From Lepus europaeus (lineage: Eukaryota; Chordata; Mammalia; Lagomorpha; Leporidae), in NCBI RefSeq assembly GCF_033115175.1, contig NC_084844.1, forward strand, positions 32,211,885 to 32,275,884: a stretch of 64,000 nucleotides of DNA, given 5' to 3'. The notes beneath the pieces were generated by a model. It was not told the origin of the DNA, made no database searches, and saw only the letters and a program-made list of their open reading frames with translations. The position numbers and the translations under genes are program-made. Below, in pieces: positions 29,901 through 44,900 of this stretch. Position 1 is the first letter of the stretch, and each line of letters starts with the position of its first letter.

Positions 29901-32900
29901 GGAAGCAGGCATCCCAAGTGGCAGTCTAAGCTGCCATACCATGATGCCCACTCATCTGTGTCTTTTTTTTTTTTTTTTAAGAGTTACATAGAGAAAAAGA
30001 GACAGAGGGAGAGAGCGCGCTTCCATCCGCTGGTTCTCTCCTCAGCTGGCTGCAGTGAACAAGTTTGGACCAAGTTGAAGCTAGGAGTGAGGAGCTTCTT
30101 CCAGGTCTCTCATTGGGTGGCAGGGCCCAGGGACTTGGGCCATCTTCTGCTTTCCCAGGCATATTAGCAGAGAACTAGATCTGAAGTAGAGCAGCTGGGA
30201 CTCTAACCAATGCCCTTATCAACTATGGCATTGCAGGTGGCAGTTTAACCCACTGTACCACTGTGTCAGCCCTGTATCAGTTTTTTGCTTTTTTTTTTTT
30301 TAATATTTATTTATTTAATTGAAAGTCAGAGTTATACAGAGAGAGAGAAGGAGAAGCAGAGAGAAAGAGAGGTCTTCCATCTACTGGTTCACTCCCGAAT
30401 TGGCCACAATGGTGGGAGCTGTGCTGATCTGAAGCCAGGAACTTCTTCCTGGTCTCCCACATGGGTGCAAGGGCCCAAGGACTTGGGCCATCTCCTAATG
30501 CCTTCCCAGGTCTGGGTAGAGAGCTGGATCAGAAGCGGAGCAGCTGGGACTCAAACTGGCACCCATATGTGATGCCAGCACTGCAGGCTGTGGCTTTACC
30601 CGCTATGCCACAGTGCTGGCACCTAAATTTACTTTTTAAAAAGATTTATTTTATTTATTTGAAAGGCAGAGTTACAGAGAGAGAGGGAGAGATAGATTTT
30701 CCATCTGCTGGTTCACTCTCTAATTGGCTGCAACAGCCTGGGCTGGGCCAGACAAAAGCTAGGAACCAGGAAATCTGTCTGGGCCTGCAACATGAGTGCA
30801 GGGGTCCAAGCACTTGAGCCTTCTTCCTACTGCTTTTCCAGGCACATTAGCAGGGAGCTGGATTGGAAGTGGAGCAACCAGGACTCAAACTTGTGTCCAT
30901 ATGGGATACCAGCATTGCAGGTGGCAGCTTTATCTGCTGCCTACAATGTTGACTCCCTTCCTCCCCACTCCGCCATCAGTGTTTTTAAATGACAGTTTAT
31001 AAAATGTAATATTTTCCTCCCCAAAGATGGGAATTTGGCTTGTTACAGAGCTGTGTCCTTACCGGTTCATCATATTCTCTCTCTCTCTTTTTAAGATTTT
31101 ACAAAACATATTTACAAGAGAGAGAAAGAGAGAGCACTCACTTCTATCCTCTGGTTCAGTCTGCAAATGCCTGCAACAGTTGGGGCTGTGCCAGGCCAAA
31201 GCCAGGAGCCAGGAACTCTATCCTGGTCTCCCACGTGGGTGGCAGGGATTCAACTACTTGAGCCATCTTCTGCCTCCTGGCACATTAGCAGGAAACTGGA
31301 TCAGAAGCAGGGTAGCTGGTAGTTAGAACCAAGTAGTTCAGTTTGGTATGTGGGCATCCCAAGCAGCAGCTGAACCTGCTGCACCACGGTGCTTGCCCCT
31401 GGATGAGGATGTTCTGTTGCTACTTGGGGTGTTTATTTCTTGCCTCGGATGTGGCAGCCCCAGGGTAGGGCTGACACGGCATAAAGCTGAGTCAGCATGG
31501 AGAGGAGGGCTGCTGTGTGTTTCTCCTTCCTGGGTGGACCTTATAGGAGATCACAAAGCTGCAGAAGCCTTGACCAAGGGCTGGAAGTCCTGCAGGATTC
31601 TTGTCAGATGTTACTCTGTTGCCGCTGTTGATGGCCAGACAGGGTTATCATCAGGTCTTGTAACACAGAAGTTTGTCGTTTCACAACCGAGCATCCTTGT
31701 TAAGGCACAGATAAGAGCTGTTTATGATCCAGAATTACAACGTCAGCACGTAACAGTTGCACCCAGGGTCTCGCCATCATTTCATAATAGCACTGAGCAC
31801 TTTGCATGTGCTAATCTCATTTACTCCTTACAATAATTATGGGATGGATGCTGCTGTTACTCTGATTCTGTAGATGATGAACCTAAGACTCAGGTTCAGT
31901 AACTTTCCTAGAGTCACACAGCTGAAGTTGTAGAGCTGGGATTCAAACTCAAGCAGCAGGTGCTCAAATCCATGTACTTTACTATCAAATCAAGGAGTGT
32001 ATCCCTATGGCTTTGCAAGTGCTGTCATCCAGGCCAGAACCTACGCTTTTTTCCTTGTCATGGCCCATTTCCTTTTGTGCATCTGCCTGTCCAGATCTGA
32101 ACCCAGCCTTCCAGATCCAGTGGAAGCATCATGCCTCGTCCCAGAGGTGTTCCCTTATGAGGCTGTAGAACTGTTGATGTCCCTGAGCAGCTGCTCACTG
32201 CTTGCTAATGATAAGCACTGTGCTAGATTTTAGGCGTAGGTACACAGACACACTCCCTATCTTCAAGAAGGTTGGGACCTGCACTGTCACTAGCCACATG
32301 TGACTATTTTAATATGGTAGCCCCGAGCCACATGTGTCTAGGTAAATTTATAGTAATTAAAATTTTGAAACAGTAGAGTTTCAGTTTCTCAAGGGCACCA
32401 TCCATGCTTCATGTGCTGAGTAGAGACTTCAAGAGTAGTGGCTGCTAGCTGCTTGGGCCATACCAACATGGAGCATTTCCACTGTTCCAGAAAGGTCTGT
32501 TGGACAGTGCTGGTCTCCATCAGAGGCTGGCAAGTTGCCACCTACAGGTCAAGAATGTCCTGCCACCTGGTTTGGTAATTAAAGTTCTTTATTGAAACAG
32601 CCACACCCATCATTTACATATTATCTGTGGCTGTTTGGAGGTGGCAAGCTAAGAGCTGAATAGTTGTAGCAGACTGGCAAAGTTACTTACTTTCTGTTGC
32701 TTTATAGAAAGTGATGGCCAGTCCCTGGTCTAGAGCAAGCAGGGAATGGGAAGCACTGACAAACTGTGAACGGTTCAGTAGTTCAAGACACTAAGGCCCA
32801 AGCATGAGGTTAAGCTGGAGAGCTGACCAGTAGGTAGGTCACGAAGGCTGGCGTGCCTGCACGCCTCAGGAATACCAATCCAGTGAGGTGCTGTGCAAAG

Positions 32901-35900
32901 GGCTCCCTGGTCTCCTAAGTTTTGGAAGTGCTCAACACTGACTCCACCTCTTCCAGATTCCCAGGCACAGTAAAGGCTCTGAGAGGTCCCATAGTAAAGA
33001 AATGTGCTGCATTTTGTATAACTCCAAAGGTATTTTCTCAGGGAATCATTTCTGTTGTCTGAGAACCTAAATTAAAATGCTGCAGAACTGTGACTACTGG
33101 AAGCCTACTTTGAGATGCTAGGTCTCGGGAAGCCATTGAAACCTTTCAAACAGAGGCATGACATGCTCCAACGTGCTCTATAAAATGAGGCCCTGATGCT
33201 CTCTGTCGGCCATCTCTCACTGGTGCCTCTCTTGTCTCGTGATGCAGTAGTTGTGAACATGTCCGTACCAGCCCCACTGTCCTCTTTGACAGTAGGCATT
33301 ATCCTACTCTATCTCATCTTCTCAAGCTTTTGTTTTATGTATTATTTTCACTTTTTTATTTGAAAGACACAGAAAAAGAGATCTTTCATTGGCTAGTAAA
33401 CTTTCCAAACATCTGCAAAGTCCAGAGCTGGGCCAGGCCAAAGCCAGGAGCTGGGAACTCCGTGCTGGTCTTACAAATAGGTGCCAGAGATCCAGGTTCT
33501 TGAGCCATCACGTGCTGCCTCTTAGGGTGCACGTTAGCAAGAAGTTGGAAGCGGAGCTAGGACTTGAACTAGGCATTCCCGTGTGGCATGTAGGCATCCC
33601 AACAGCATCTTAACTGGCTATGCCAAACGCCTACCTCTTCCCAAACCCTTAATAAATTCTCAGTGTTTGTGGAATAGAAATGAATCAATTGGCAGTACAG
33701 CCACCAACACTTGGCTCACAAACTCATTGGTCTCCTGGCAGAAGCTGCTGTCTCCAAGTTGGAGGTGCAAACAGGATGCAGAGTGGAAACATGAGGGTGG
33801 GGACATACCTAAAGCTTTCAAAAAGCCTAGAAGTCTGCAGATCAGGGCCTCCCCAGACACACCCAGCCCCTGCCTGGCGGATGCCATTGCATCACTTGCT
33901 GGGCCAGAATCAGGCCAGGTTGCTGTGCCATTAGTCCTCGAAGCTGGCTGCCCCACACCCTCGTCTCACCTTCCAGCCACCAAGATGCTAGCCCACTTCC
34001 TGTGTGGGCAGTGGTGAGTTATGGAGGCTCAAACCACGGCCACGTAGTTTCTGGCTTGGGTCTCTTTCTGCTTTGGAGGGAAGCCGGTTGGGTTTTTCTT
34101 TGGAAAGTTAAAGCCATGACATATAATTTGTACACGTGTGATTTTTTTAGATTCAGTGCTCTCCTGGGGACCTTATCTGTACAGCATGGTAAGTAGATGG
34201 GTCCTCACCTCTCCACCATCCATCATAAATGACCCAGCCCACCTCCTCTGGCTCTGTCCCCAGCAAGAAGGAACTTCAGTGAGTTTGCAGAGGCTCTTAG
34301 TCCACGTCACATTGGAGACCCTAAGAAACAGCTGGCTTTGGGGACAAATTTTAAGCAAATCAATGCACTTACTCCATTTTTCATTTTTCCCTTATTATTA
34401 TAAAAATTTTCAAATATGTAGTAAAGTTGAAAGGTGGCTGTGAGCACCCACACACCCACCATCTTGACCCAGTTAACATTTCACTGTATTTCTTTTATCA
34501 ATACATACAAAGAATCTTCAAAGAGGTCATAAAATGCATGTTATGAAATCCATGCATGGATTTAAAAAAAATCTTTGCACCAAAATAAACATCTTTTAAT
34601 CTCAATTTTTTCCCACAAACTCTCTGAAGTACCCTCATGTGAGACTTATAATGATCCATTTTGTGTGTATGTGTGAGAGAAACAGAGAGACAGAAACTCA
34701 CAGAGAGAACTCTCATCCACGCTTTTACTCCCCAAATGCCCACAGCTGCTGGGGCTGGGCCAGGACAGAAGTCAGCAATACAGTTCCAGTCTCCCACATG
34801 GGTGGCAGGAACTCAACCACCTGATCGTTCATTGCTGCCTCCCAGGGGCTGCATTAATGTGAATTTATTCACAAAGCTAGAGTCAAGAGCCAGCCAGGTA
34901 TTGAACCTAGGCACTCTGATGTGGGACAAGGCAGTCTTAACCACAAAGCTAAATCCCTGCTCCTGGGTGAGTTCCCCTTTCTCCTTCCTCCTGCTCTTTG
35001 TCCTACCAGTCTTACCTTCCCAAGTCAAGTGGGCCTTTCTGTGTTGGTTTGCACTCTAGTCTCTCCTGGACGACCAAGGTCTGGCGGAGGTTTCTCGTGT
35101 TGCTGAGCAAGTCCTGGATGCCATCAACAAGGGGCTCTACAAGGAAGCCACTCAGCTGTGGGAGAAAGCAGAAATGGTCATTGAGAAGGTAAAAGGGGAC
35201 ACACCGGGTCCTTCTCTGGGGGTTCAGGGCCAGTGGTTGGTGTAGTCAGGATTGGGGTCTATCCTGAGTCTTCCCATGAGTCTGGAAATGACTGCATCTT
35301 GCAGGATGAATCTCGTGGGTGTGAGCGGTAACGTCGTGGCCCCTTACAGGGTCAGAACGGCACCCAGGCCCACAAGGCTAGCTTGTTCTTGACTGAATGT
35401 CTGTGTCTAGCAGAGGCGAGTGTCAAATTTGGAGACATCAGTTGCCTTCTTAAGATCCTTTCCATGGAACATTCTTATTTCAGTGATCCAGAAGGAAAAG
35501 GTGCACTGGCCATGGACTTGGGTGTGTGGGATCGTCCTCAGCTCTGTGCCCCCTGAAAGTTAGCACCTGGCCCTTGGTGAGCTCTGCTCCCATGGGCGTG
35601 CACCACTTAGCGTAGAAGGGACTGACACAGATGGCTCTTGGGTCTTCAGAGCTGCATTTCCTTCTGGTCCGAGCAAATTTACAAAGTGGAAGCTGTCCTT
35701 GGATAAGACAGCCAGGTGCTTGCCAGTATTGCAGCACTGGTAATGGAATGATAGAGCGACAGGAACGTGCACTCCTGTATTTCAGAACACGGATGGGGTG
35801 AACTTCTACAACATCTTAACCAAAGACACTCCCATGTCTGCCATGGAGTCCAGCCTGGAATTCACGCGGAGCCACTTGGGTGAGTGAGCCTTGTCGTCGT

Positions 35901-38900
35901 TATCCTGCACCTGCCTCCATGTGAGAAGAAACCCACTGTTCAAAGCTTCATTAGGATCTAATTAATAAGTCACAAAATGCAGCCATTGTTATTGCGTTGA
36001 TTCAGCGGTTTTGAGTGTATCCGCAGAGTTGTGTAATCATCACCACAATCGACTTTTAGGACTTTCCATCACTCCAAAAAAGACCCCACGTTTGCAGTCA
36101 GCTCTCCCCCTGGCAGACCCCAACTGCTTTCTCTGTCACTCGGTTTGCCCTTTGTGCACATTTTATGTAAAGGAAACTATTACAGTAGTCTTCTGTACTC
36201 GGTTCCTGTTGGCATGATGATTTTGAAGTTCAGAAACCAACACTTGCGCGCTGACTTTCAGAGTCTTTGTCATCGAAGCTGACTGTAGTGGTGTTGCGGC
36301 TGGCCCGGCTTTACTCGGGATACACGGTGCCTGGCTCCTCCCTGCGGGAAAGGCGTGTAATGGTTGCCCCACATTCCACTTTCCAGCTGATTTTTTTTCT
36401 TTTTAAAGCTGATTGATTAATTGATTTTTATTTGAAAGGGAGACACAGAGATCTTCCATCCACGGTTCACTCCTCAAATGCCCACAGTAGCCGTGTCTGA
36501 GCCTGGAACCCCACCCAGGTCTCCCCTCTGGGTGGCAGGAACCTAACTACTTAGGCCATCACCTGCTGCTTCCTGGAGGAGGAGTGGAGCCAGGACTTGA
36601 ACCCAGGCACTCCAGTGTGGGATGCAGGTGTCCCATGGCTTCTTAACAGCTGTGCCCCTTGCCCACCCCACAGCTGATTTTCTCTGGACATTCTAGATCA
36701 TCTCAGTGGCCCCCAAGAACATAGAATGCAGCTGTCCACTAACCAGCCTCTCCATTTCCAACACAGTCCTGACTTTCTTCTTCCACCTGGGGTGAATCAA
36801 GGTGATGCTTTCCCTTTTTCAACCAGAATCCCCTGTTTTACTCTACAGCATCCCCAGCTGCGTGGAAAAGATGCTCCACTGGGGCTGGTGTTGTGGCACA
36901 GATCAAGCCACTGCTGTGACACTGGCATCCCATATTCTAGTGCCAGTTGGAGTCCCAGATGTTCTGTTTCCAATCCAGCTCCCTGCTAACGCTCCTGGGA
37001 AAGCAGCAGAAGATAGCCCATGTACTTGGGCCCCTGCCACCTAGCTCTGGTCCTAGTAGACATTTGGGGAGTGAGCCAGCAAATGAAAGATTCTCTCTCT
37101 CTTAATAAATTCTCTCTCTCTCAAATAAATGAAAAAATAAATCTTTTTAAGATGCCTCATTAGTCCCACTTTCAGTCCTTCGACTCACCACGTCCAGTTT
37201 TTGTTTTGTTTTGTTTCCAGTTCGTCTGTGTCAGCGTCACGTGAGACACCTACATGGAGATTCCCTGAGTCAACTCATGAATGGTCCCATCAGAAAGAAA
37301 CTCAAAATTATTCCTGAGGATTTCTCCTGGGGAGGTATTTGTGTGACCCAAATAAGTTCCACTTACAGAGTTGGAGGGAGAAGAGAGATGCAAATTCAGA
37401 GGCCTGAATTTATAGGATGGGTTTTCACGGTGGGGATGATATGTGGGTAAAATAGTATTCCCTAGCCACATTGCAAGGATGAGTAAGCAGGTATCAAGAC
37501 AGCAATGGGCCAAAATTGGTTCAAGGTTGCTAGGGTAGTGAGTGGGGAAAGAAATGACACACGACTGGTTAGGAGTCAGTAATTGTTGGAGCCCGCTTTG
37601 GCACATAGGGATTCCCATACTCTTCTCATTACCTTTCTATCAGTTTGACATTTTCCATAATAAAAGTTACATTACGAAAGCCATGCCCAAGGCCACAGCT
37701 GGCTGCAGGTGAGATTTTCAGCCAAGCTCCCTTGCAGGATATCAGACTGGCTTGTGTACCTGGACAGGTTTTGAGCAGCTCTCTCATGCTGGCCTCTCCA
37801 GAACCCTGAGGCTGGGTGTGATGGGGCATCTGCTACATTGTGCTCTGAGGGCCGAGGTGAGGAAATACTGGAGTTACTAAAGGCCAAGGTCAGGCGGAAA
37901 TGCTGGATAAGTTCCTAATTCATCCTACAGAGAGACATTATGCAAGCAGCAATTCCAAGCTTCTGGAGGGAAAACCTCTAAAGGAGAGTTTTGTTTTGTT
38001 TGTGTCCAAGGTAACCAAGAGCTGTGGAGTTGGGTGGGGCCCTGTCTAGGGTGGCCCCTTGGCAGCTGCTGAGTGGTGAAGACTTGGTCCTGGTCTTTCC
38101 TTCTTATGGGAGATGGGCCATCCTGTCTCCACTTGCAGTCACCAGAGGGCTCATCTTAGACCTGGCCTCCTCATTTCCCCTCACCACTTGGAGTTTTTTA
38201 GAAATGAAGAAAAGTTATTAATTAGATTGAATCAAAGGGCTATGGTGTCAGAAGCTTCAAAGGGTGGGTTTGCTTGTGTGCCACGTGTGGACGCACAGGA
38301 GGCCAGGGGGAGGCCCACCTTTTCAGCTCACCTCTCTCCTGCCTGCTAGTTAGGATGATCATTTCCAATCCTACCTTCTTTGGTCTAGGGACCCTCCCTG
38401 CCCAGTGTGGATGGATGGGCATGGTGATTACATTTTTGGAGGTAACTGCTGATTAATGAAACTCATTTGCCTCCAGATCTATCTTTGTACAATCAAGAAA
38501 GAACAAACTGTCCTTGACCAGTACCCTTGGGCTCCTGAGTTTATAACAAAGCATACATGTGTGGAGTCGCCTGAGTCTTGGTTTGCACCCTGGCTGTGTT
38601 TGTTCCTTAGCCTCTCTAGGCTTTATTTCCTTTAACTGTTGTACAAATTAAGACTTTGAATATCCCAGGGTAGTGATGAAGAGCAAATGGGACATTGCAT
38701 GTAAAATGCAGACTTAGCACAGAGATTGGCAATCAAGTCAAGAGTGTGGCTGCTGTTGTTACTGTCATTCAGGATGTTGATGCTAATGAGGATGAGGATG
38801 GTGATGGTGGTTGTGGTCAGGAATCCAGCGTGATGGCTGTGCTGATGGCTTCCTCTTTTGCCTGGGACTGGCTGCTGTTTCGGCTTTCCCAAGGGGCAAC

Positions 38901-41900
38901 TTTGGATTGGTTTTTGGGTCTCATTTGTTTTATTATAAGGTGATTCCCCTTGATCAGAACTTGAAAGTTGGCCCTCGTGTTGCTCAGCCCAAGAAGAAAC
39001 TAATGCTGGCCCAAAATACATTTTATTCCCTGAGTAGACCGGCCTGGAGAGTGTTTTCTGGGCCTCTGCCTCCCTGTTTCCTTGGACAATAGCCTTCTCC
39101 AGGTTTCAGGTCCTTGTTAGAAATGGCATCTGCCGTCGTCACAAGTGCACCATTGAATGGGCCACGTGCACCGTTTGTGCCTCCCTTCCACCCAGCTAGC
39201 TCATGGCACAGGTTTCTGCCCTGACTGGCGAAGCCCCTGTGCATCGAGGCTGTCTTAGGTCCTGCACCAGGGTTACTGTTAGGTGGTGGAGCCTGGGATA
39301 CTTCATGTTCTGGCATAGCTCAAGCTGCAGCCTCATCTCCTTCCTCTTGCGCAGCCCAATCTTCCAACGTCTTCATGAACATGGAGGGGGACTTCATGAA
39401 GCCGGTCATCAGCATTGTGGATGAGCTGCTGGAAACCGGGGTCAACGTGACCGTGTATAATGGCCAGCTCGACCTCATCGTGGACACCATGGGTAGGAAG
39501 TGACCTGGTGGCACATGTGCAGGCAGTTTCATGGGGTGAGCTGGGAGGGAACCGGCCTCAGACGTGTCAGTCTTGAGGCTGTGAGATGTGCCAGGAAGAA
39601 GGTCATTTCCTGTTACATCCATTCAGCCTTGACCTTTATTCTTCAGAGAAGTCGGGGAGAAGCCTGGGCCCTTCCAGGTTTTGAGGTCCTGAGGTATGAT
39701 TAAAGGAAAGACCACACCTGCCCCCCTGAAAAAACGGAGACACTTTGCTGGCTATTGAGCGAGTGCGCCTTGTTGAGGGAGACCGTGTTGCTGTGCAGTG
39801 TCGCAGTAGATGTGGCAAAGCACTGCAGACTGCAAACTACACCTCACCCCTCACCCAAGGGCCTAGGGGGAATGGTCTCTGTGGATTCCTGACTCCCTAC
39901 TGCCTGTTGCCGGCCTGCCACGTGCTTGCTTTTGATTCCAGTGGGGCCGGCAGAGGCTCGGGGACAGGTTCTTAGAGCCGTCAGGCACATCGAGGCGCGT
40001 GGTCTTGATGCTGGCAGTATTGGCTGTTCTTGGGACTTGTGATCCAGGGCACTAAGGATGGTCAGAGTCATCTGCATTTTATCCACAGCCTGCCCAGGTG
40101 TCATTCATGTCCTGGCTCATTGCTGAGATTTCTTGCTCTTCCTGCCAGCCCTGTCAGCTCCAGAGGTCCCTGGGTCCCTTCCTCATGAGCAGATAGTGGT
40201 AGGAAGGTCAGGCAAAAATAGCTCCACAGCTGTTAGATTTCTGAACACCCTCAGTCTCACCAGGGACCCGTTGGAAATGCAGCTGCGCAGGCCCCACCAC
40301 AACCACTGAGTCAGACTCTGCATTTTATCCAGTTCCCTGTGCATTTTATGCACCTCATTGTTTGGCAAACACCGAGCTATAGGACCTAGATTTTTTCCCC
40401 TTATAATTCACCAGGTGTTAATGTGGGGTCCTTTTTGTCTTTTGACAAACAGGTCAGGAGGCCTGGGTGCGGAAGCTGAAGTGGCCAGAACTGCCCAAAT
40501 TCAATCAGCTGAGGTGGAAGGCCCTGTACAGCGACCCCAAATCCTCTGAAACATCTGCTTTTGTCAAGTCCTACAAGAACCTGGCTTTCTACTGGATTCT
40601 AAGAGCTGGCCACATGGTGAGAAAGAAAGTGTCAGGTTTTGTCCCAAGCTTAAAATCATCCCAAGAGGCAAGCAGTGGGCAGTTTATTACGTGTGTGTCC
40701 ACTGTCTGGCATGGTCTCATTAGAAATCCTTCAGGCGTGGGAGTGTTCTGAGTTCTTTAACAGAATTCTGCTACAGGGTGAGAATCCTGAATCTGAAAAT
40801 TCAAAATTCCAAATGCTCTAAAGCCTGAAATGTCTTGGCCACAGACGTGATGCCACAGTGGGAACTCCACACCTGACCTTATGTGACAGGTTTCAGTCAG
40901 AATGCAGGCACACAAAAGGCATTGTAGAAAATTCCTTTTAGGCTATGTGTATGACATAGGTGAGTGCCTTGTTTAGATGTGGGTCCCATTGCCAAGACTT
41001 CTCATTATGTGTACTGCAGATATCTCCCAATCTGGGAAAATCTGAAACATTTCTGGTCCTGAACATTTTGGATAAGGAATACTTCATCTAGAAAGTGCCT
41101 GATTCCTTTGGGATTGAATAAAAACCCTCATTTTAAAAAGCAAACCCTCCAGAGAGAGTTAAACTGGGCTCTCTATCCTTTACACTTTAGCTTATGTGAA
41201 TTAATCAGTTACTTTCCTTTTAACCATCTGTCCTGGAGGAACAGTTTGTCTTGGGGCAAGGAAAGGGGAGAAATTTTCTTTCCTTGATCATTTTCAGGCA
41301 GTGGAAATCAAAGTTGGATGCTCTGAGAAGCCGAGTCACAGAGCAGAGCACAAGGCAAGGAGTGTCTCCAGGCATTGGGGGCTTCTGTTCAGGATTTCTG
41401 TTCAGGATAGGCTTTGGGCGCAGAGATGGGCCAGGAGGCCACCCTCCTCTCATGGTTACAGGCTGATGAGTAGCTTTCCTTGGGCTAAGGGAGATGAAGG
41501 GGACTTCAGTCTTGCTCCCTTCCCCACCCCACACTCACACCTGCAAAGGAGAAGGTAGCATGGGAGGTGGCAGAAGGGCCCAGATGCCCCTTTCACTGTT
41601 ATACCTTGGACTGGCCACTTGTGTACATATTTTGTCTTCTTTTTTAAAGTTTATTTGTATTTACTTAGGAGGTGGAGACAGAGAGCAAGAGAGACAGACA
41701 GAGCTCCCATCCTCTGGTTTACTCTCCCAATGCCTGTAATGGTTCCTGGCCAGGGGCCCAGGTTGAGAGCCGGGGACTCAATTCAGATCTCCCACATGGT
41801 GCATGGGACTCAGCTACTTGAGCTATCATCTGTTGCCTTCCAGAATGTGCGTTAGCAGGAAGCTGGAAGCAGGAGCAAAGCTGGGACTTAGGCCCTCCAA

Positions 41901-44900
41901 TATGAGAGTGGCATTTGCTACATCAGATGCCCATCTAGCAGGGTCCCAGGATTGCTGTCTCCTGTATGCTGTGAGGTGGCAGGAACCTTCTGGCCTCCCC
42001 TCCCCAGCCCTGTATGCCCAAGGACATAGTGTCCATCTAGAAGGGACTGAGGAGCAGAAACTAGGCTCTGACATGTGGCTGGGGAACAGGGCTTACAGCT
42101 GTGTTTGCACAGTGAGCACAACTGTGTTTACTTGTTTGGCAGAGGAGATGCAAATAGAGGTTATGGGGGCACCACAGGGCCTGCTCCAAGCCACTTCTTA
42201 GGGACACAGTGGTTCTCAGCCAGGGTTGATTTTGTCCCAGGGGACTTGAATGTCTGCAGATACTTGCATCCTTGCTTGTCACAGCTTGAGGAAGGAGAGG
42301 TGGTGCCACTGGCATGTAGTGGGTAGAGGCCAGGGATCCTGGCGAACATCCTAGAGTGCACAGCAAAGAACTGTGCAGCACAGAATATCAGCAGTGTCAG
42401 CCTCGGAAGCCCTGGTAAGAGAGGAAAGCAGAGGCTTGGAATCGGTTGGCTTGGCCTCACAGTATTTCCTAGACCATGGATAACTCATGATTAACCTCGC
42501 TGATCCTTCAGCTCTTCTTAAGATTTCCCAGAAATGAAGATGCCGCAAGCCTAATTACCCATTGAGCAAATATCTGAGTGTCCCCTAAGTGCACCACGCT
42601 GTGTGGTACTGGGCACTGGGAGCATGAAGATGAACAGTGCACAGTCCCTCTCCTCAAAGGCCCACTGTCCAGAGCGGGGACAGGGAACATCAGCCTGTGG
42701 GCAGTGTAAGACCCATGGAATCTTTGGCTTGACCCTCTCCAGGCAACCACAGGCAGGACTCGAAATTCAATAACTCTATAGCAAACTAATCTTTAAGTTG
42801 ATAATTCTGTGTAGCCCACAAATGAAGTTATAAACATCCATTGGTGGAGGAAAGGTTCCCATCCCTGGTGTAGAGGGACAGACTGACTCTTAGTTACTTG
42901 AAGGAAGCAATGCCAAGGTGGGAGCTGGCCCAGGGAAGTGAGGCAGCCCAAGCTTGCAGATACAGAAGACAAGGTCCTGTATGATGAGCAGGAGTGAGTT
43001 AGGTAAAGAGGACAGGTGTGGGAGCAAGGGGAGCAGTGAGTTCAGGGGTCACAGGAGCCTGCAGCCATTGAGGGCATGGGAGGGGGGGAAGACTGAGGGT
43101 TCAGACAGGAGGTGCCATGGAGCAGCTACAAGCAAAGGAGTGAAATTATTACATTTGTCTGAGAAATAACATTCCAGAGGCAGAGGATATAGAGAAAGAC
43201 AGGCTGGGGCCAGCACTGTGGTGTAGTGGGTAAAGCTGCCGCCTACAGTGCCAGCATCCCTTATGGGCACCAGTTCTAGTCCCAGTTGCTCCACTTCCAA
43301 TCCAGCTCTCTGCTGTGGCCTGGGAAAGCAGTAGAAGATGGCCCAAGTCCTTGGGCCCCTGCACCCACATAGAGGACCACATATGGGATGCAGGTATCCT
43401 AAGTGACAGCTGCCCCTACATGGCATCTTTAGTGATAGTGCCAAGTGTTTTTAGTGAAATGGCAGGCTCAGGAGGTGGGATGGAAAGGTTAAAGATAATG
43501 AGTGAGGGGCAGGTGTTTGTCACAGTGAGTAAGATGCCCCCTGGGGAGTCTGTGTCCTATATCGGAGCACCTGGGTTCAAAGCCCAGCTCCGTTCTCCAT
43601 TCTAGCATTCTAGCTAATGCACACTCTGGGAGATAGCAGGCGATAGCGCAAGTTCTTGGGTCCCTGCCACCCATGTGAAAGACCTGTATTGAGTTCCTGG
43701 TCCCTGGCTTCATCCTGGTCCAGCCCTGTGTATTTATTGACTTCTGGGGAGTGAACCAGCAGATAGATCTCTGTTTCTCTGCCTTTCAGATAAAATGAAA
43801 ATAAGTCACTGAATTTTTTAAAAAGATTTATTTGTTTATTGAAAAGGCAGCATCATAGAGAGAGATCTTCCATCTGCTGGTTTACTCCCTAAATGGCCAC
43901 AATGTCCAGGCCAAAGCCAGGAGCCTGGAACTCCATCCGGGTCTCCAACTTGGGGCATTTTCTACTGCCTTTCCAGGTGCATTAGCAGGAGGCTGGATTG
44001 GAAGTAGAACAGCCAGGACTCAGACTGGTGCCCATAGGGGCATGCGGGGGCTTAACCCACTGTGCCACAACATTGGCCCCTAAGACTAAATATTTTTAAA
44101 GTCTTGATATATTGTACTGTATTCCAGAAATAATGTACAATTATAGCCTGTTAATGTAAATGTATATATATATATACATACATATATATGTATATATATA
44201 AAAATAAAATGAATGAGCAGTGAAAAGAAGCAGATGACAGCCTCCTTTAGGGTGTGGGAGAAAGACACACACCCTTTGAAGAAAGTCTGCTGGGAGAACG
44301 AGCAAGCAGCAGGCCATGGGGTTAGGGATATGTGATTTATGGTTCTGCATATCTGAGAACCTTCAGTACTGACCAGGAAGGAGCTGGTTGGAAGCAAAGC
44401 ACCATCACTAGGAAGATCCCTGCCCAGGCTGGTGGGAGAGCACAGGCCAAACTAACCCCACACTCATCCGCTCACCCAGGCGCTGCAGTTCCGGCCCATT
44501 TCCTCTTGTTATATACAGAACAACAGATCAGTTGGGGGAAAGCCTTAAAATAGCCACTTCCCCTTTAGTTGATTATATGTCATCTTCTAGTGGCCCACAG
44601 CTGCACTTGTGCCTCCTGGGGACTCTGGCTTGGCCTGAGAGTCCAGGATCCCAGTGCATCTCAGAACGTGGAGCTGGGAGGTTTCAGACCTGGGACACCA
44701 TCTACCTTACTCTCTTTTTGTCAAGGAGAAACTGAGGCCTGTGGCCTTCCCTCTTGATGATGTTCAGGAAGAGAGTTTCTTTTTTATTTATTTATTTTTT
44801 AAATTTTTTGACAGGCAGAGTGGGCAGTGAGAGAGAGAGACAGAGAGAAAGGTCTTCCTTTTTTCGTTGGTTTACCCCACAATGGCCGCTGCGGCTGGTG

